Of a stretch of 64,000 bases of DNA, positions 44,978-56,130 are shown one piece after another. The DNA lies in the NCBI GenBank assembly GCA_008973525.1, contig WACJ01000528.1, positions 1,674,001-1,738,000 on the forward strand, written 5' to 3'. Below the pieces are notes generated by a model. The model saw only the letters and a list, made by a program, of their open reading frames with translations, ran no database searches and was not told the origin of the DNA. Both the position numbers and the translations under genes were made by a program. Positions within the stretch are counted from its first letter, which is position 1; each line of letters starts with the position of its first letter. This DNA is from Stenopsyche tienmushanensis. Its lineage: Eukaryota; Arthropoda; Insecta; Trichoptera; Stenopsychidae.

Positions 44978-44979
44978 TA

Positions 44980-46323
44980 ATTAGTAATGAAAGTAGATCC
45001 TATGCAATAATCCAATGATAAAAATACAATGGCTTTCTACTATATCCAGTCACTAATTATCATCTCTCGCCAATCTTTCCCTTTTAAAAAATGTCCATTT
45101 TTGTAATTGGTGGGATTTAATAGATTTTTTACAATATATGTATTTAAATTTGAATAGATTATAACAGCAGAAGTTTTATATATTGCATTCAATCGGATTA
45201 AAAGCAATTGTGAGAGAACGATCAGTTTTCGTGAATTACGAAAGATGGATTTTACAGTGCGAAAATGTAAGCTTGATTTTGAAGATTAACCTAAAGTTAC
45301 ACCATATGAATATCGTTTTCCAAATCTATAGAACATTTACTACATAAAATAATAATAGAAGATCTCCAAAAGCACATAGATTAATCACGTAACTAAAAAC
45401 CAATAGTTTTACAAAATAAAACTTGAAAAAATATGTTATCCGTGATATAAATCGATCGCAAATTAGTTCTAAAAATATTGAATTATCATTGATCTAGTTT
45501 GCTTAATTGAAAATTGAAATGTTTGATAATAGTCGTTGTTGATGGACCTTCGCTTTGAACACTATAAATTAATCCAAGCAAAATTATTTAGAACACATTG
45601 GTTGACCCCATTCCCACGAACACAGTACGTACGATGCTGTAAATATTTTTCAGCAGCAATTTGAGACGATTCGTATTTTGATTCTCTGGTATTGTTCTAT
45701 TCGCTCCGGCATGCTCATATAAATCAGTATTAAAATTAATTAAACATACAGCGTAAACTAGAGCTATTCGGGGTATTTTGTTTATATCAAACACGCGAAG
45801 TTTCAACATCGTTTTGTAAACACCCGCTACAAATATAAGAATACATGCAAAGTCCTTTGTTGTACACGCATAATTGTATGTACATTATTAACGCCGTTTT
45901 GCTCCGGTCGAATAATTCGAGCAACATAGGGACGTATTTTTCGCGCTGCAGGGATGAAAAATTTCGAATCTGAAAGAACGTGCTGCCGTTTGGCGTCGAT
46001 AAATCGGCGTATGAATGTATGTTGTTCGTTCTGACCTAAATAAAATGTATGTTGGGCGACTGATTGATTCCCAAAAGTGATACGTGACCAACAATAACGA
46101 TCTGTCGTATTGCGGACATAGTATATGTGCCAAATAAGCCGATGTATTCATTTACGTCTTTCTATTCTATACATAATGAATTGACATGGGATATTGCTAA
46201 TGAACTTATTTACAAGCAAAAAATAAGATAATATAAGAGATATCTTAGTCTATTTATTTGCCGATACGAGAGATTTAAGCAATTCGAAATATTACATCAA
46301 CAAAAAGGGGATATACAAAATAA
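44980..46323. other. no recognised gene
   Basis: AT-rich to 45590; 45590-46170 is unique and somewhat richer in GC, with minus-strand frames (45588-45809, 45888-46151) that I cannot assign. Confidence 0.4.
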
Positions 46324-46440
46324 AAATGTATTTTAGCTGCATCTTTAGACATTAAATGAGCGTTTGATATAGATTGACATGAGATACTAACACATTATAA
46401 TATGGATAGCATTCACTCGATAATGAAGATGGTCAATAAA
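46324..46440 (+). pseudogene. LINE reverse transcriptase scrap (motif A)
   Basis: One frame reads 'KCILAASLDIK', stop, 'AFDID', stop, 'HEILTHYNMDS'. The spacing and residues match the jockey-type motif 'g.flDi.kAFD.vWHegLl.kl', with the catalytic Asp in 'LDI'. The two stops are both at positions where the family has other residues (one a Trp). Too short to classify further; it may come from the same kind of element as 8050. Confidence 0.65.
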
Positions 46441-46504
46441 TTTGTTTGAAAGAATGATTGAAGAAGATACACAGCCCATTGGATAAAAATAAAAGTAAAA
46501 TATA

Positions 46505-46778
46505 CGAAGGTGATTCAAATATAATCCGGAATTTTGCTGTACAAATTTATTAGTGATATATAAAATACAAATGGAGTATCTTAATTTTTTACACGTTTCC
46601 CTTCATTCGAATTATTTTTCCATCGGATGGGAAATGTCTTAATCCCGTCACTGAAGAAAGAAGGTGCCTGCTCTGAAAACCAGTTGCGCACGAATTGTTC
46701 AACCGCAGCGTTGTCTTGAAATCGTTGCCCTTTTAAAGCCTCTTTCAATTGATCAAATATATGTTAATCACATAGGGC
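46505..46778 (-). mobile_element. Mar-D mariner copy, C-terminal part
   Basis: The 3' terminus is at 46505 ('cgaaggtgattcaaatata') after TA. Read on the minus strand it gives 'FDQLKEALKGQRFQDNA', 'AVEQFVRNWFSEQ' and 'FFSDGIKTFPIRWKN', the standard mariner C-terminus. It is cut at 46778 by insertion of the hAT element at 46779. The uninterrupted sequence is visible at 57240-57330. Confidence 0.8.
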
Positions 46779-47336
46779 TAGAGAATCTAATCCCGAGGCA
46801 AAATTTAGATCCCGGGATTTCGGGAATCGCATCAGACCATCCCGGGATTAGTCCCGGGATTTTCAATCATTAGAAAAATTAAATATTATTTTGAAAATAT
46901 GCCCGAAGTAATATTAAGTGCCCGGAGTGTTTCGTCATTTAGTCTGGATCTGATTTTGGTAGCCAGGTAACCTGCTGCTAAAAATGGACGCTCAGCCTTC
47001 ACACACGTTGGAGGTATCGTCATCAGATATTTAAATGCTAGTTCGAGTTGATGACCGTGTGAGCCCCTATTTTCGTAAAACATCATCAATGTGACTGATA
47101 AAATTCCTTTCTATCGAGACGCAGACTAAAACTCGCAAAATTCCCGATTTCCCGACAAATTATTTATTTCCGTCGCTGCAGATGAACATTTAAATACTAT
47201 AATACTTTGATGTGTTTTGTAATTATATTACGGAGGAACACAAAAATTCTGAACCCCGTATCTATTTTACTTCATATCGATATTGCCATTCTTAGAGTCG
47301 AAGTGTAGTAAATACATCACCGGTAGGGAAAGGTTA
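46779..47336 (-). mobile_element. hAT 'tagggaatc' family, copy with transposase C-terminus
   Basis: The left terminus 'tagagaatctaatcccg' follows 'catagggc' and the sub-terminal 'gatcccgggatt' palindromes recur three times. The right part matches 50400-50625 and 41620-41870 up to 'aggtta' at 47336, then diverges, so the right terminus is gone. It is inserted into a Mar-D mariner. Confidence 0.75.
46886..47089 (-). pseudogene. hAT transposase C-terminal dimerisation domain
   Basis: Minus-strand frame containing 'LELAFKYLMTIPPTCVKAE' and 'RPFLAAGYLATKIRSRLND', then 'ETLRALNI'. This is the hAT family C-terminal dimerisation domain ('laryyLsiPat...sERvFS.aG.i...kRnrLs.e....l..l'). The canonical 'SER.FS' reads 'AERPFL'. 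About 60 of the family's several hundred residues remain. The related stretch at 50225-50340 encodes 'KIRSRLNDKTLDALTLL'. It is the evidence that this repeat family is hAT. Confidence 0.85.
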
Positions 47337-47394
47337 GATTAGACAGTTACTGCCCCTAGGCGTCGCCTAAGCTCCGCAATTAGTAGTTACGTCA

Positions 47395-47515
47395 CTGTTG
47401 CCAATCTTCCAGATTTATAATTTTCTTCTCAAAGGATAGCTTTTAATATAAAATTGGCGAAACTCAGATAACTATACCACCGAAAATCTTACACATACCA
47501 TCATAATCAGTGGTG
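47395..47515. repeat. LTR-like repeat fragment
   Basis: Shares 'ttataattttcttctcaaag' with 53390 and 'ggcgaaactcagataactat' with 21616. No AATAAA or 'ggccgcgg' part is attached. It is a truncated copy. Confidence 0.5.
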
Positions 47516-47591
47516 TCCTACTAGTCCTTTTTACATATTATAAGACATTTTAATTATATTTCATTGATCATCACAGTATTTATGTCAACAA

Positions 47592-47795
47592 ATGCGAAAA
47601 ATTAGACTAGGTGTATCCGTTGAACGTATCGCAAAAGAAATTCCGCACACGAATAATGTTCGTGCTAATGTAAAAACCTTCTCGGATACACGCCCAATAA
47701 CTCACCAAAGTTTCATCGCTATCGGATTAACGGTATATGAATGTATACCTAGCAAACCCCTCGCTCCACGACACACATTCATTTATATATATAGA
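47592..47795 (-). repeat. Helitron-like repeat, second copy
   Basis: 'cccaataactcaccaaagtt' and 'gtatccgttgaacgtatcgc' match 31567-31770 in the opposite orientation, and 'tcggattaacggtatatgaa' recalls 1-190. It ends in a TA-rich tail ('atttatatatatag'). The 69-codon frame over it is not a gene. Confidence 0.55.
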
Positions 47796-47799
47796 TTGT

Positions 47800-50096
47800 A
47801 AAGCCAGACGAAAAAAAATCTTAGTTTATAAAACCGAACCGATCTTTAAAATTTCTAAAAACCCCTGAATTTTAGTTTTAATAATCAAACACTGGAAATT
47901 TATATATATTAATTTCGAGTTTAATACGCACCTGAATTTTTGAGGCAATTTTTCCAAGAAAAAAGTACGTCTTATAGTCCGTAAAATATGGTACGTTTGA
48001 TCTTCCATATTTATTATTCCACAATCCATGCATAAAACTCTGGTTTAGGTTAGTTTAGTCATTCAATAATATCTTATTAAAATGTATTGTTTAGTTGAAG
48101 ATAACGTTGTATCATTGCAATAAGATTTGAAACACAATAAATCGAGTTCTTGGCATTTTTTATATTTCATATTTTTGTATAAAATATTTATTTAAATTAA
48201 ATTTAGAACCACCTGTATATACAATAGTATAATCACATTACGTTGCACTTAACTTGGTGAGACTTTCACCTGATGTCTTACTCTCTTTACATAGATTCTT
48301 AATGATATTGTGATGTTTCACACTTGGAATTATACTCAAAAGCCTTCATGATTATACAATGTTTTTGCAAAATATTTTAACTATCGCATAATAAATATCA
48401 ATGAAGCTAAAAACAAATAAATATTGTATTTTTAAGCATTTAAAATACTCGATGCTAATCGTTAAAAGTAATCTCGAAGCAAATAGAAAACATTCTGAAT
48501 TATACAGGCTCTGGCCAGCAAAGTCAGATTTATTCCCACACATTCTGAGCTTAGTTTCCCGTCTGAGAGTTACCCCTTTAAGCGATTGTTGTGATGTTGG
48601 GATGGTAAAAGGGGTGTAATCGTTTCACCGTCGGTGGGGTGGTAGAAGAGTACATGCTCTTAATAGCGTATACCATTGTACATGAGTAGTCACAAGCAGG
48701 TGTGAAGAACCCATCGTAGACATCACTCCTGTGTTAAATCCCATTTTCCCGGTGACAAAACAAAATATTTTCCCCCCGTGCTATTTATTTCGCAAATGCG
48801 ACTTTTTCGCGCTGAAGATCTGCTTGTATTACAAAAATAATTCATTTTTGTGTATATCTTCAATGTTCGTGAAAAAGCTTATATTAAGTTTCATGCCTCA
48901 ATGAGACGTCAGTGTCACGCGATGAAAAGTTCTTATATTTTATACAATAAAGCCAATTTTTTTTTCGCTCAAAGCGTAATATACTTTGACATGTCTCTGC
49001 TTTTTATGACAGATTATTAAACATGTTATCGAAAAATGTCTTGCGATTTCAACGGAGAGCCGAATAGAATGTCCGCAATAAGTCTGTTTCTTAATAATTC
49101 GCCCTTTTTCAATATTGTCCTGTCAGTTGTCAACCCCTGTAGAACTGACCGTTTCCAATGTGAATATAAAAGCGAATGTATAGGAAAAGGGAAGGATGAG
49201 AAAAATACTGCACTTCGGGTGAAACCGTAATGGATGTGGAGCCTGTACTAGAGATTTACTATTGCACTATGGTGTTAAATTTCTTTCAGTGTGGATGAAA
49301 CATCCATATTTTTCATGATTCCACATTTGAAATATTAACATTGTTTTAGATAACACAATAGAACATGTTGTTAGCCTTGTAAATTGCTTACAATATGAGT
49401 ATTACTGTGTAAATCTGATATCAACAGAACATATTATGTAATTAATAAGACTATGATTAAAAGTTATCGATAAGATCTTGACACATTTTATGCGGAACGT
49501 CTTTATATTAGGCTTCTTTGTGATTAATGCTGTAATGTGAAAAACATAGTACTATATTTGATTCAGTAAATTTGATAAAATTCACTCAAATATTGTATCG
49601 TATTTGTGCGATGCATATTTATTTAAAGTCCTTATGACGTCCATCAAAGCACGGATCTTGATGTGTCATATCCGAATAAAGAATCTCCGAAGGAGATCTT
49701 ACTAGGGAAAGAATTTAATATGGTGGTTCCCCATTGTCTTCCACACGTGATAAAGCAAAGATAGGATTATTTGGAAAGGTAGGAGAGGAGAGAATCTATG
49801 AGTGAGTAGCCAAATTATCACTAAACATAAATGATAATTTGATTATTGTTGCAAATTCAATCACTCATTCATGGGCGTTCCTGTACGACTTTATTAATCG
49901 TCTCAGCATTTATATTTTCAAATCCAGGAATTCAGGGTAAACTTGGGTCGAGACAATCAATCAAAAATATTAATATTTCTACATTATCATATCATCTGTC
50001 TTCCCGCAAACACAAATAACGTAAGTTACAAGCATCCACACAATCTCACTTCTGACACCAGTGTAACGTTGAACTGGAGCGCTCTAGATTTCGTTA
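47800..50096. other. no recognised gene
   Basis: AT-rich to 48500. 48540-48800 and 49030-49250 are somewhat GC-richer; a frame at 49036-49230 includes 'NPCRTDRFQCEYKSECIGK', which recalls the Cys spacing of an LDL-receptor class A repeat, but it lacks the acidic calcium-binding end and most cysteines. No gene can be supported. Confidence 0.35.
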
Positions 50097-50104
50097 TTCA
50101 CAAG

Positions 50105-50719
50105 TAGGGAATCTTATCGCGAGCCGAAATTTCGATCCCGGGATCCCGTAATTCAATAGTTTATGAAATTACATTGATAAATTTGATCAAAAATTACTAA
50201 TAAGTCAATTTGTTTAATATAAAACAACACTTACCCGAAGTAACGTTAAAGCATCTAGTGTTTTGTCATTTAGTCTGGATCTGATTTTGGAAACCAGACA
50301 ACATGCTGCTGAAAGTATCATCATCAGATATTTCGAGTTGATGACCGCGCGAACCCCCATTTTCGTATAGCACCATCAATGTGAGTGATAAAATTGCTTT
50401 CTGCTGAGACACGGATTAAAACTTGCAAAATTCCCAATTTTCCGAAAAATGATTTATTTCGGTCGCTGCAGATGAATACTTACATACCATAATATTTAGA
50501 TGTGATTCGTAATTATATTACGGATGAATACAAAAATTCTAAACCCCGCATCTATTATATTTCATATCGATATTCGCATTATTAGAGTCGAGGTGTAGTA
50601 AATACATCACCGGTAGGGAACGGTTAATATAACAATTTGAAAAACATATATGTACGTTTACTAATCCCGGTATTCATAAGCACCTAAAACTGTCCGGGAT
50701 CCCGGGATTGGATTCCCTA
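50105..50719 (-). mobile_element. hAT 'tagggaatc' family, complete non-autonomous copy
   Basis: 615 bases with terminal inverted repeats 'tagggaatc' and 'gattcccta' and sub-terminal 'gatcccgggatcccg' palindromes at both ends. The flanking octamers 'ttcacaag' (50097-50104) and 'ctcataag' (50720-50727) match at 6 of 8 positions, a decayed hAT target duplication. A short minus-strand coding scrap of the C-terminal domain lies at 50225-50340. This copy defines the family's boundaries. Confidence 0.85.
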
Positions 50720-50727
50720 CTCATAAG

Positions 50728-51964
50728 TACCGCTGTACGAAGTTATTATTTGACAAATTATTTACTTTTTCAGATTCAAGAAATCGGGGTAAATCAAAAT
50801 CGACATCATCAATCGAAAATATTAATACTTCCAATCTTCCAAATATCTCCAGAATGAGCGTCCTGAGATGAAGTTTACATTCTATAAAATCGCGCAAATC
50901 GAATGCCGCGCAATTCAAGCGATTCATGTACAAATTTAAATTAACAATGCAGATTCTCATCATGGACCATTGTGTTGGGCGTAAAACTTAAACGCAAAAT
51001 ATACACTGTAAAATTGTATCTCGAAAGTTTTAAGCGAAAACGTCGAAAAAAGGCTGCTTTAAGTTAATTCACAATTATTTTAGTATTCTGCAAAAACGCT
51101 GCAATACGTGCTTTGCATTTTTAGAGTGCCCCAATGGCAAATTTCGGTTCCAGACCGTTCATCCGATTTTGCGAGAACAATGGTAACGGACTGTAATTTC
51201 AGAATCCTCCGTGAAATATGGTAACTGCAGAAGAACCGCCATCAACATTTATTTGCCTCCGTACGAATAACACGAGAATTTATTCTCTTAGCGAATATTA
51301 TTCAACGCAAACGATTATTTTGCCATGAAAAAACTTGGCTGCGATAATCAATATGATCGATAAAAATATGTATATATATATATATATATATAAGCTAGTA
51401 AAAATGTAATTTGTTGATATATCTGGACACATTGCCAATTATTATAATTCAGATGAATTTGAACTCATTTTGTTTATTATATATTTGGTCCAGATATTTG
51501 TAAATTCTTATAAAGTCGTGTCGTATGGAACAGAAAGACATATTTTTATATACAAATATCTTTTATTATTCTTCGACGTTCGATCACATCATATACATGT
51601 TTGCTCGAGGGTTGAATTTCGCCATTTCGAAACATGGACATTTATTACCAAACCAAACCACGGGACTGAATTTATTTTCTTGTATCGGATGTTGTAAAAT
51701 ATAACACTCTGTATACGTACAACCAATGCGAGCATTTATTTATAAGAGGAAATCATTTGACTTGTGTTATTCATGTCCAAGAAGAAGACATTTACGGTCG
51801 ATTTATTTATTTTGAAGTTTTTCGATTTCATCCACTTTCCATACTAAATACTTTGACATCTTTCTGATAAAATTCAATAATGACTTTTAAAAGATTTTCT
51901 TATTGTGTTTTTACATAAACAAGATACACACGGTGGCTCACACAGCCTTAAATAAAAGCCCTGG
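50728..51964. other. no recognised gene; (TA)n at 51368-51391
   Basis: 50740-51340 is unique and moderately GC-rich; an 80-codon minus frame (50721-50963) partly overlaps the hAT end. A TA dinucleotide run sits at about 51368-51391. 51400-51960 is AT-rich. Confidence 0.4.
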
Positions 51965-52150
51965 TCACAGATAAGCATGCCGCCATTTCCATCTTTCCCG
52001 AGTCTCCTTCTTCCAATTAACTAGGTCCAGATATGTGACGAGCTCTTCCGAAGGATCTACTGCCATTCTGTCTCGAATCTAATATGGCACAAGGGTCTCT
52101 ATGAGTCTTCATCCGCACAAACATAACCTGCCCAATGTAGATAGCGGATT
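51965..52150 (-). pseudogene. LINE 3' coding tail, frameshifted
   Basis: Read on the minus strand, three frames in order give 'HWAGYVCADEDS', 'RDPCAILDSRQNGSRSFGRA' and 'LVNWKKETRERWKWRHA'. These resemble the very end of many non-LTR retrotransposon ORF2 proteins, where 'lrWlGHv.Rm..dr', 'G.R..GRPr..W.d' and '..W...a.dR..Wr' follow one another. Each block is short and two frameshifts are needed, so the call is moderate. No poly(A) tail is visible on the minus-strand 3' side. Confidence 0.45.
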
Positions 52151-52188
52151 CGGATAAAGCTGTTGATGATTATTTATTTGCATAGAAG

Positions 52189-52434
52189 ATGTCACATTCA
52201 GCAGCAAATATTGACATATTATATACAATATTTAAAAGCTTAATGATGCGTAATGAAGCCCCTAGTATTCCCACAGAGAGACCGCTTTATTCATATCGGC
52301 TACCTCATGCAGGCCACCACGAGCACGTCTCGAGTCGAAAAGCCATTCCAAGGGCCAGACTTGCACGCCCGCCTCCCATTGTAGTAGTCCCACGGGACTT
52401 TGACGAGGAAGAGGTTGAAAAGGAGAGCCTTTAA
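52189..52434 (+). CDS. hypothetical 81-residue protein, best host-exon candidate
   Basis: Unrecognised. ATG at 52189 lies three bases after 'tttatttgcatag', which could be a splice acceptor with the frame open through it. The second half has markedly higher GC than the surroundings and an ordinary amino-acid mix: 'ERPLYSYRLPHAGHHEH', 'SRKAIPRARLARPPPIVVV' and an acidic end 'PRDFDEEEVEKESL'. A Pro-rich linker followed by an acidic tail would suit the C-terminus of a larger protein. No domain is recognised and no partner exon was found. It lies between a LINE tail and a hAT transposase fragment, so a transposon origin is not excluded, but no element motif is present. Confidence 0.4.
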   Translation: MSHSAANIDILYTIFKSLMMRNEAPSIPTERPLYSYRLPHAGHHEHVSSRKAIPRARLARPPPIVVVPRDFDEEEVEKESL

Positions 52435-52603
52435 AAGATAGAAAAACAATTAAAACATTGCGATCTCTTAAAAATGCGATTTAATTACCATTCTCAATGA
52501 TACGACGACGATCACCATATTTCTACCGAAACAATGGCTCCCAATCTATGGATCGTGACCCCGAAGGTTAGTAAATTTAAATAAGCGTACTCTAGTTTCT
52601 TTC

Positions 52604-53180
52604 CACAGCTATGGATAAAACGTAAATATTCAGAAAGATATCTGAAATTTGGCTTTTCTAACTTGACTAACAATGGAATGAAGAAGCCACTATACGTATT
52701 TTGCAAAGTTTTTCTCAGTCATGAGTCTATGAAACCTTCAAAACTCAAACGTTACTTAGAGACGAAGCATTCAGAACACACTAAAAAGGATTTGGAGTAC
52801 TTTCGTCGGCATGAAACTAGTTGTAAACATCAGAGACTTGATCTATCAGGACGTTTTCAGCAACGGTTCACAGCATCAGTGTAAGCATCATATGAAGGTG
52901 CATTGGAAATTGCTAAGCAAAAAAAACCTAGACATAAAATAATAGATTTGGAATGAGATCAAGGTTTTACCGTTGTCTTCTTTTCAAGTTGATGAATCAA
53001 CAGACATAAGGTCGTGTGCTCGGTCGCTTATCTTCGTGAAATATATTCATTCATTCAGATGATATCAAAGAAGTACTCCTATATTGTAGTGAACTTGAAA
53101 CTACTGCAAAAAGTGAAGATATTATAGAGAAGATAAATATCGTTTTTGAGACTGGAAGATTAAAGTGGAAACCATGTCTA
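52604..53180 (+). pseudogene. hAT transposase, Buster/ZBED5-like, N-terminal part
   Basis: Begins after a possible ATG at 52611 with a shift, then 'KYSERYLKFGF' and, in frame 52663-52884, 'KKPLYVFCKVFLSHESMKPS' followed by 'KLKRYLETKHSEH', a BED-type zinc finger (normally 'PqCviC..vLsNesmKPsKLkrHlet.H'). The first Cys of the finger is replaced, as 'LYVFC' shows. Continuing with shifts: 'ASYEGALEIAKQKKPRH', then 'FQVDESTDIRSCARSLIFV' (the 'lQlDESTDv..cAqLlvfvRYi' catalytic Asp block), 'ELETTAKSEDI' and 'FETGRLKWKPCLC'. The C-terminal half is absent. It is dead; no terminal repeats were located. Confidence 0.85.
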
Positions 53181-53344
53181 TGTATTAGAGTATTGTTTCA
53201 ATGACTTGAACCGTATCCTTATTCTGTCCCTTTGATGGTTGTCTATTGTATATTTCTAGGAGCGTTTTGCATGTATAATTATATGCAAAACTAGATGCAA
53301 AGTTTAAGGGAAAAAAATAGTGGAAAAATTGCAAGCGATCTTGC

Positions 53345-54010
53345 GAAAATAGAAGGCGTGTTTTGCCGCGCAAGCCTGTCACTTTCTAATTTTCTTCTCA
53401 TGGAGTAGATTTTGCAAAGAGTGGTGAAACTCGGATAATGACACCACTCCAAAGCGAGTACACGAGGTGTCATATAAACACCAGTTAAGGCTAAAAAAAT
53501 AAATTCCTTAAATCGATAAGGGTGATGCTCGTGTCTCAATTACCGAAACAAACGCTTGTTCTCAAAACAATACGAACAATAGTGTATTATGAAAGTGTGA
53601 CACGTGTGCTAGGCCAAGGTTGTCAATAACATTCCTTATAGTTATAAGAGCAACGCACGTATTTTAATTTCTCAAAACAATCAAACAAAGGAGCTTAATA
53701 TAGCTCGCTACACGAGGCAGATATCACAACAAATGCAAGGTTGTGAGTTATTCCGGGTAGTTGTTATAAACATCCGGGGATATTAAGAGTGATACACGTG
53801 GCTTTATTACCCAAACAAATGCTAGATTCTCATAACAAACAGACAATAGGGTTGAAAAAAATTCGCTACACGTGTCAGATAAAAAATATATATCTTATAA
53901 ATCTTAGGGTCCGACCAATCGTCTTGGCCGCGGAAAGCTCTGAGTGCTTTTATCTTGGTGGAATAATAAAGACTCTGAGCTAACAGTTGTCTTTTCTTCA
54001 CCCCTGTTTC
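53345..54010. repeat. LTR-like repeat with internal tandem units
   Basis: Left part: 'ctaattttcttctcatggag' and 'gtggtgaaactcggataatg' shared with 47395 and 21605. Right part: 'cgaccaatcgtcttggccgc' and 'ggtggaataataaag' shared with 21818-21895. Between them (53450-53880) lie three to four diverged tandem units of roughly 110-160 bases, each with a 'tacacg.g' box and an 'aaacaaa.gct.g.tctcaaaacaa' box. The 21605 copy lacks these units. Confidence 0.5.
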
Positions 54011-54700
54011 CTTTGGGGAGAATGGACTCTGGGGAAGTCAGCTGTTTAGAAGCATAAGCTCTGGGATTATGTTTTTTTAGTTTTTATAATATTTAATTCA
54101 GTAAAATCTTAATAGTTGAAGTTCTAGAAATTCTTTATAAATTAGATTTAATCGGTATTCGTTTAGTATTGACGAAAAAGGCTTTTCGTAATTAATGACT
54201 TTTATCAATCAAAATGTTCTTAAAATTCCATTTACATATTAAGCTTGATTAGAAGACATTTATTTTATACGTTTTTAGAACCTGACTACAAAATGTTATT
54301 TCATATATTATGTTCTTATTGTTCATTAAATTTTTTGAAATATAATAGGTACTAATCAAGATATATTAACCCTTTCTACTCACATTTTATTATTTTTTTG
54401 GGTAGGAATTGCACCAGCGCGTAATTAATTTCGCGCGTTTTTCAAGTTTCATACTGGAAATTTAATATAAAAATAAAACGATTTTTATAAGTTTTTATTT
54501 AGCAAAAAATTTGCACAGGCTTGGTTAATAACAAATTTATTTATTTGTGTTTATGATACAATTTAACCAATTATTAATGTTTATAGGTGCTAATTAGCGC
54601 GCATTCATATATCGCAATCGACGTACTTAAGGTATATAAGTGAGTCATTATTCATTGTACGTATTCAATAATATAGATTTATGGGTATTATTTTGTCATT
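54011..54700. other. AT-rich stretch, nothing seen
   Basis: AT-rich DNA. The part 54600-54700 directly upstream of the next open frame contains a pyrimidine-rich 'gtcattttgcttctcttag', which could be a splice acceptor. Confidence 0.45.
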
Positions 54701-54904
54701 TTGCTTCTCTTAGACAATAAACTAATTGGAGCAAATGTAGTGTACAAGGCCAATCATAAATTAGGCCCTATCAATACAACAAAAGATTATTTACAGACAC
54801 ATGCGGAATCGCTCGGATTAATTAGCCTAATTGATGAGGGCAAAACGGTGGCTCTTGGTAATATTTCAAAATTTACTCAGGCTCAGGTTATACATTTTAA
54901 TTAA
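54701..54904 (+). CDS. possible exon or retro-fragment, eRF3-like C-terminus
   Basis: The frame is open from a candidate acceptor 'ttctcttag' (ending 54712) to a TAA at 54902. It includes 'LGPINTTKDYLQ' and 'LISLIDEGKTVALGNISKF'. The second piece resembles the last beta-strands of eRF3/EF1A-type GTPases ('GRFTLRDEGKTIAIGKV..' in release factor eRF3), and 'GPI....KDY.Q' has a plausible counterpart just before it. Matches are interrupted by five extra residues and several substitutions, so it would be a decayed retro-fragment or a divergent terminal exon. The rest of such a gene is not in the window. The family call is tentative. Confidence 0.3.
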   Translation: MLLLDNKLIGANVVYKANHKLGPINTTKDYLQTHAESLGLISLIDEGKTVALGNISKFTQAQVIHFN

Positions 54905-55859
54905 ACCGTACAAAATCCGCCCGCGCCTCCCCTTAAATACGGGGAAGAATTCAAGGGTTACTTATTAAATTTCATTGAAGCAGAAATAAACACTTCAACG
55001 TGATTGATTATAGAACTCGCGGGTAGAAAGGGTGAACTGTAATAATACACCGCGAACAATGTAAAGCGTTGTATTAAATATTCCGTGAAAAAAGCCCTGG
55101 GTAGGTTTTTGGTAAATAGCCGCAATGTGCAGCCGTGCTTAAAAATTCATGACGCAAATGTTATTTTGCAGAATTTAGCTTAAAACAAATAAACTGAGAG
55201 GCCTTTCAAGAAGCCAGCTTATAAAGACATTATTTATCAAAGGAAAATGGGGTACCCTCCGTCGACGGAATTCGCCCCGAAAGATTGATGAGTGAAACTG
55301 AATTATATTGTTTGACGAATCGGTCGATCAAGATTGATCATCTTCCAAAATCGTACATTACCGTGTATAATTTTTCTTCGATATACAAGTCTTCGGATGA
55401 TATTTATATCATACAAGAGAAGCATTCAACGTCGACTGGAGTCATATTTCAATTTTCATCTCAATAATTTTCGACGCACATTAATATCTTTAAAAGATAA
55501 GAGATATCCGACTTATAGCTCTTAGTTTTGTTTCATATTGGAAACATATCTCATATTTGTCTTTTTTTGTAGATTAATAATGAAATATTTGCTTTGTTCA
55601 ACATTGTGGAAAATCCACTCATTGAAAACGATGGCACATTCTATACACCAACTTCAAATGCCATTCCGGTAACAAGAACATTTTATTTCACCTTGTCTGC
55701 AAAAATATAATTCTATCTTAAAATTCTTTCGTTCGTTTTATAAATAATTTGTGCTATATTTTCAATTATAATTTAATATATGAATTTTCAGATTTTCGCT
55801 GAAAAATTATAAGCAAAACAATTTTTAAGTTTTCAGAATATCGAACAGAAAGTTTATCT
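54905..55859. other. no recognised gene
   Basis: 54905-55300 is unique and slightly GC-richer, as a 3' untranslated region would be. Overlapping frames at 55285-55525 have no recognisable domain. Confidence 0.4.
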
Positions 55860-56130
55860 TCTTTAAATAACTATTTATTCCACACGAGAGAGAGAAAGAG
55901 ATTTGGCAGCAAGAGGGACGACCTCCCGCAGCCAAGGCTAACCGACGATTCTCCCGACTCCCGCCTCATGCGCGTCACTACCCAACCGGCAGTCGGTATG
56001 CAGATGCAATGTCTCCGTAGGGCCACAAGAGATGGCGCTGTTAAAATAACACAATGCACCTGAAGAGAGACGGAAGATGTCGCTGTTAGTCTGATGAATT
56101 AAATCTGCTCAGATTATAAGCGCTACTACA
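55860..56130 (-). repeat. LTR-like repeat, copy 2 (inverted)
   Basis: Read on the minus strand it begins 'tgtagtagcgcttataatctgagcag' at 56130, then 'cagcgacatcttccgtct', a GC-rich middle, 'ggaataaatagttatttaaag' and 'ctttctgttcgatattc', in the same order as 8737-9001. The 'tgtagtagcgc' start is absent from copy 1, so copy 1 is slightly truncated or its edge differs. TG start, AATAAA and GC-rich middle fit an LTR. There is no adjoining internal region. Confidence 0.55.

Noticed and set aside
49036..49230. Cys-containing frame resembling an LDL-receptor class A repeat
   Set aside because: Only three cysteines in a suggestive spacing, and no acidic calcium-binding end. Insufficient for a domain call.
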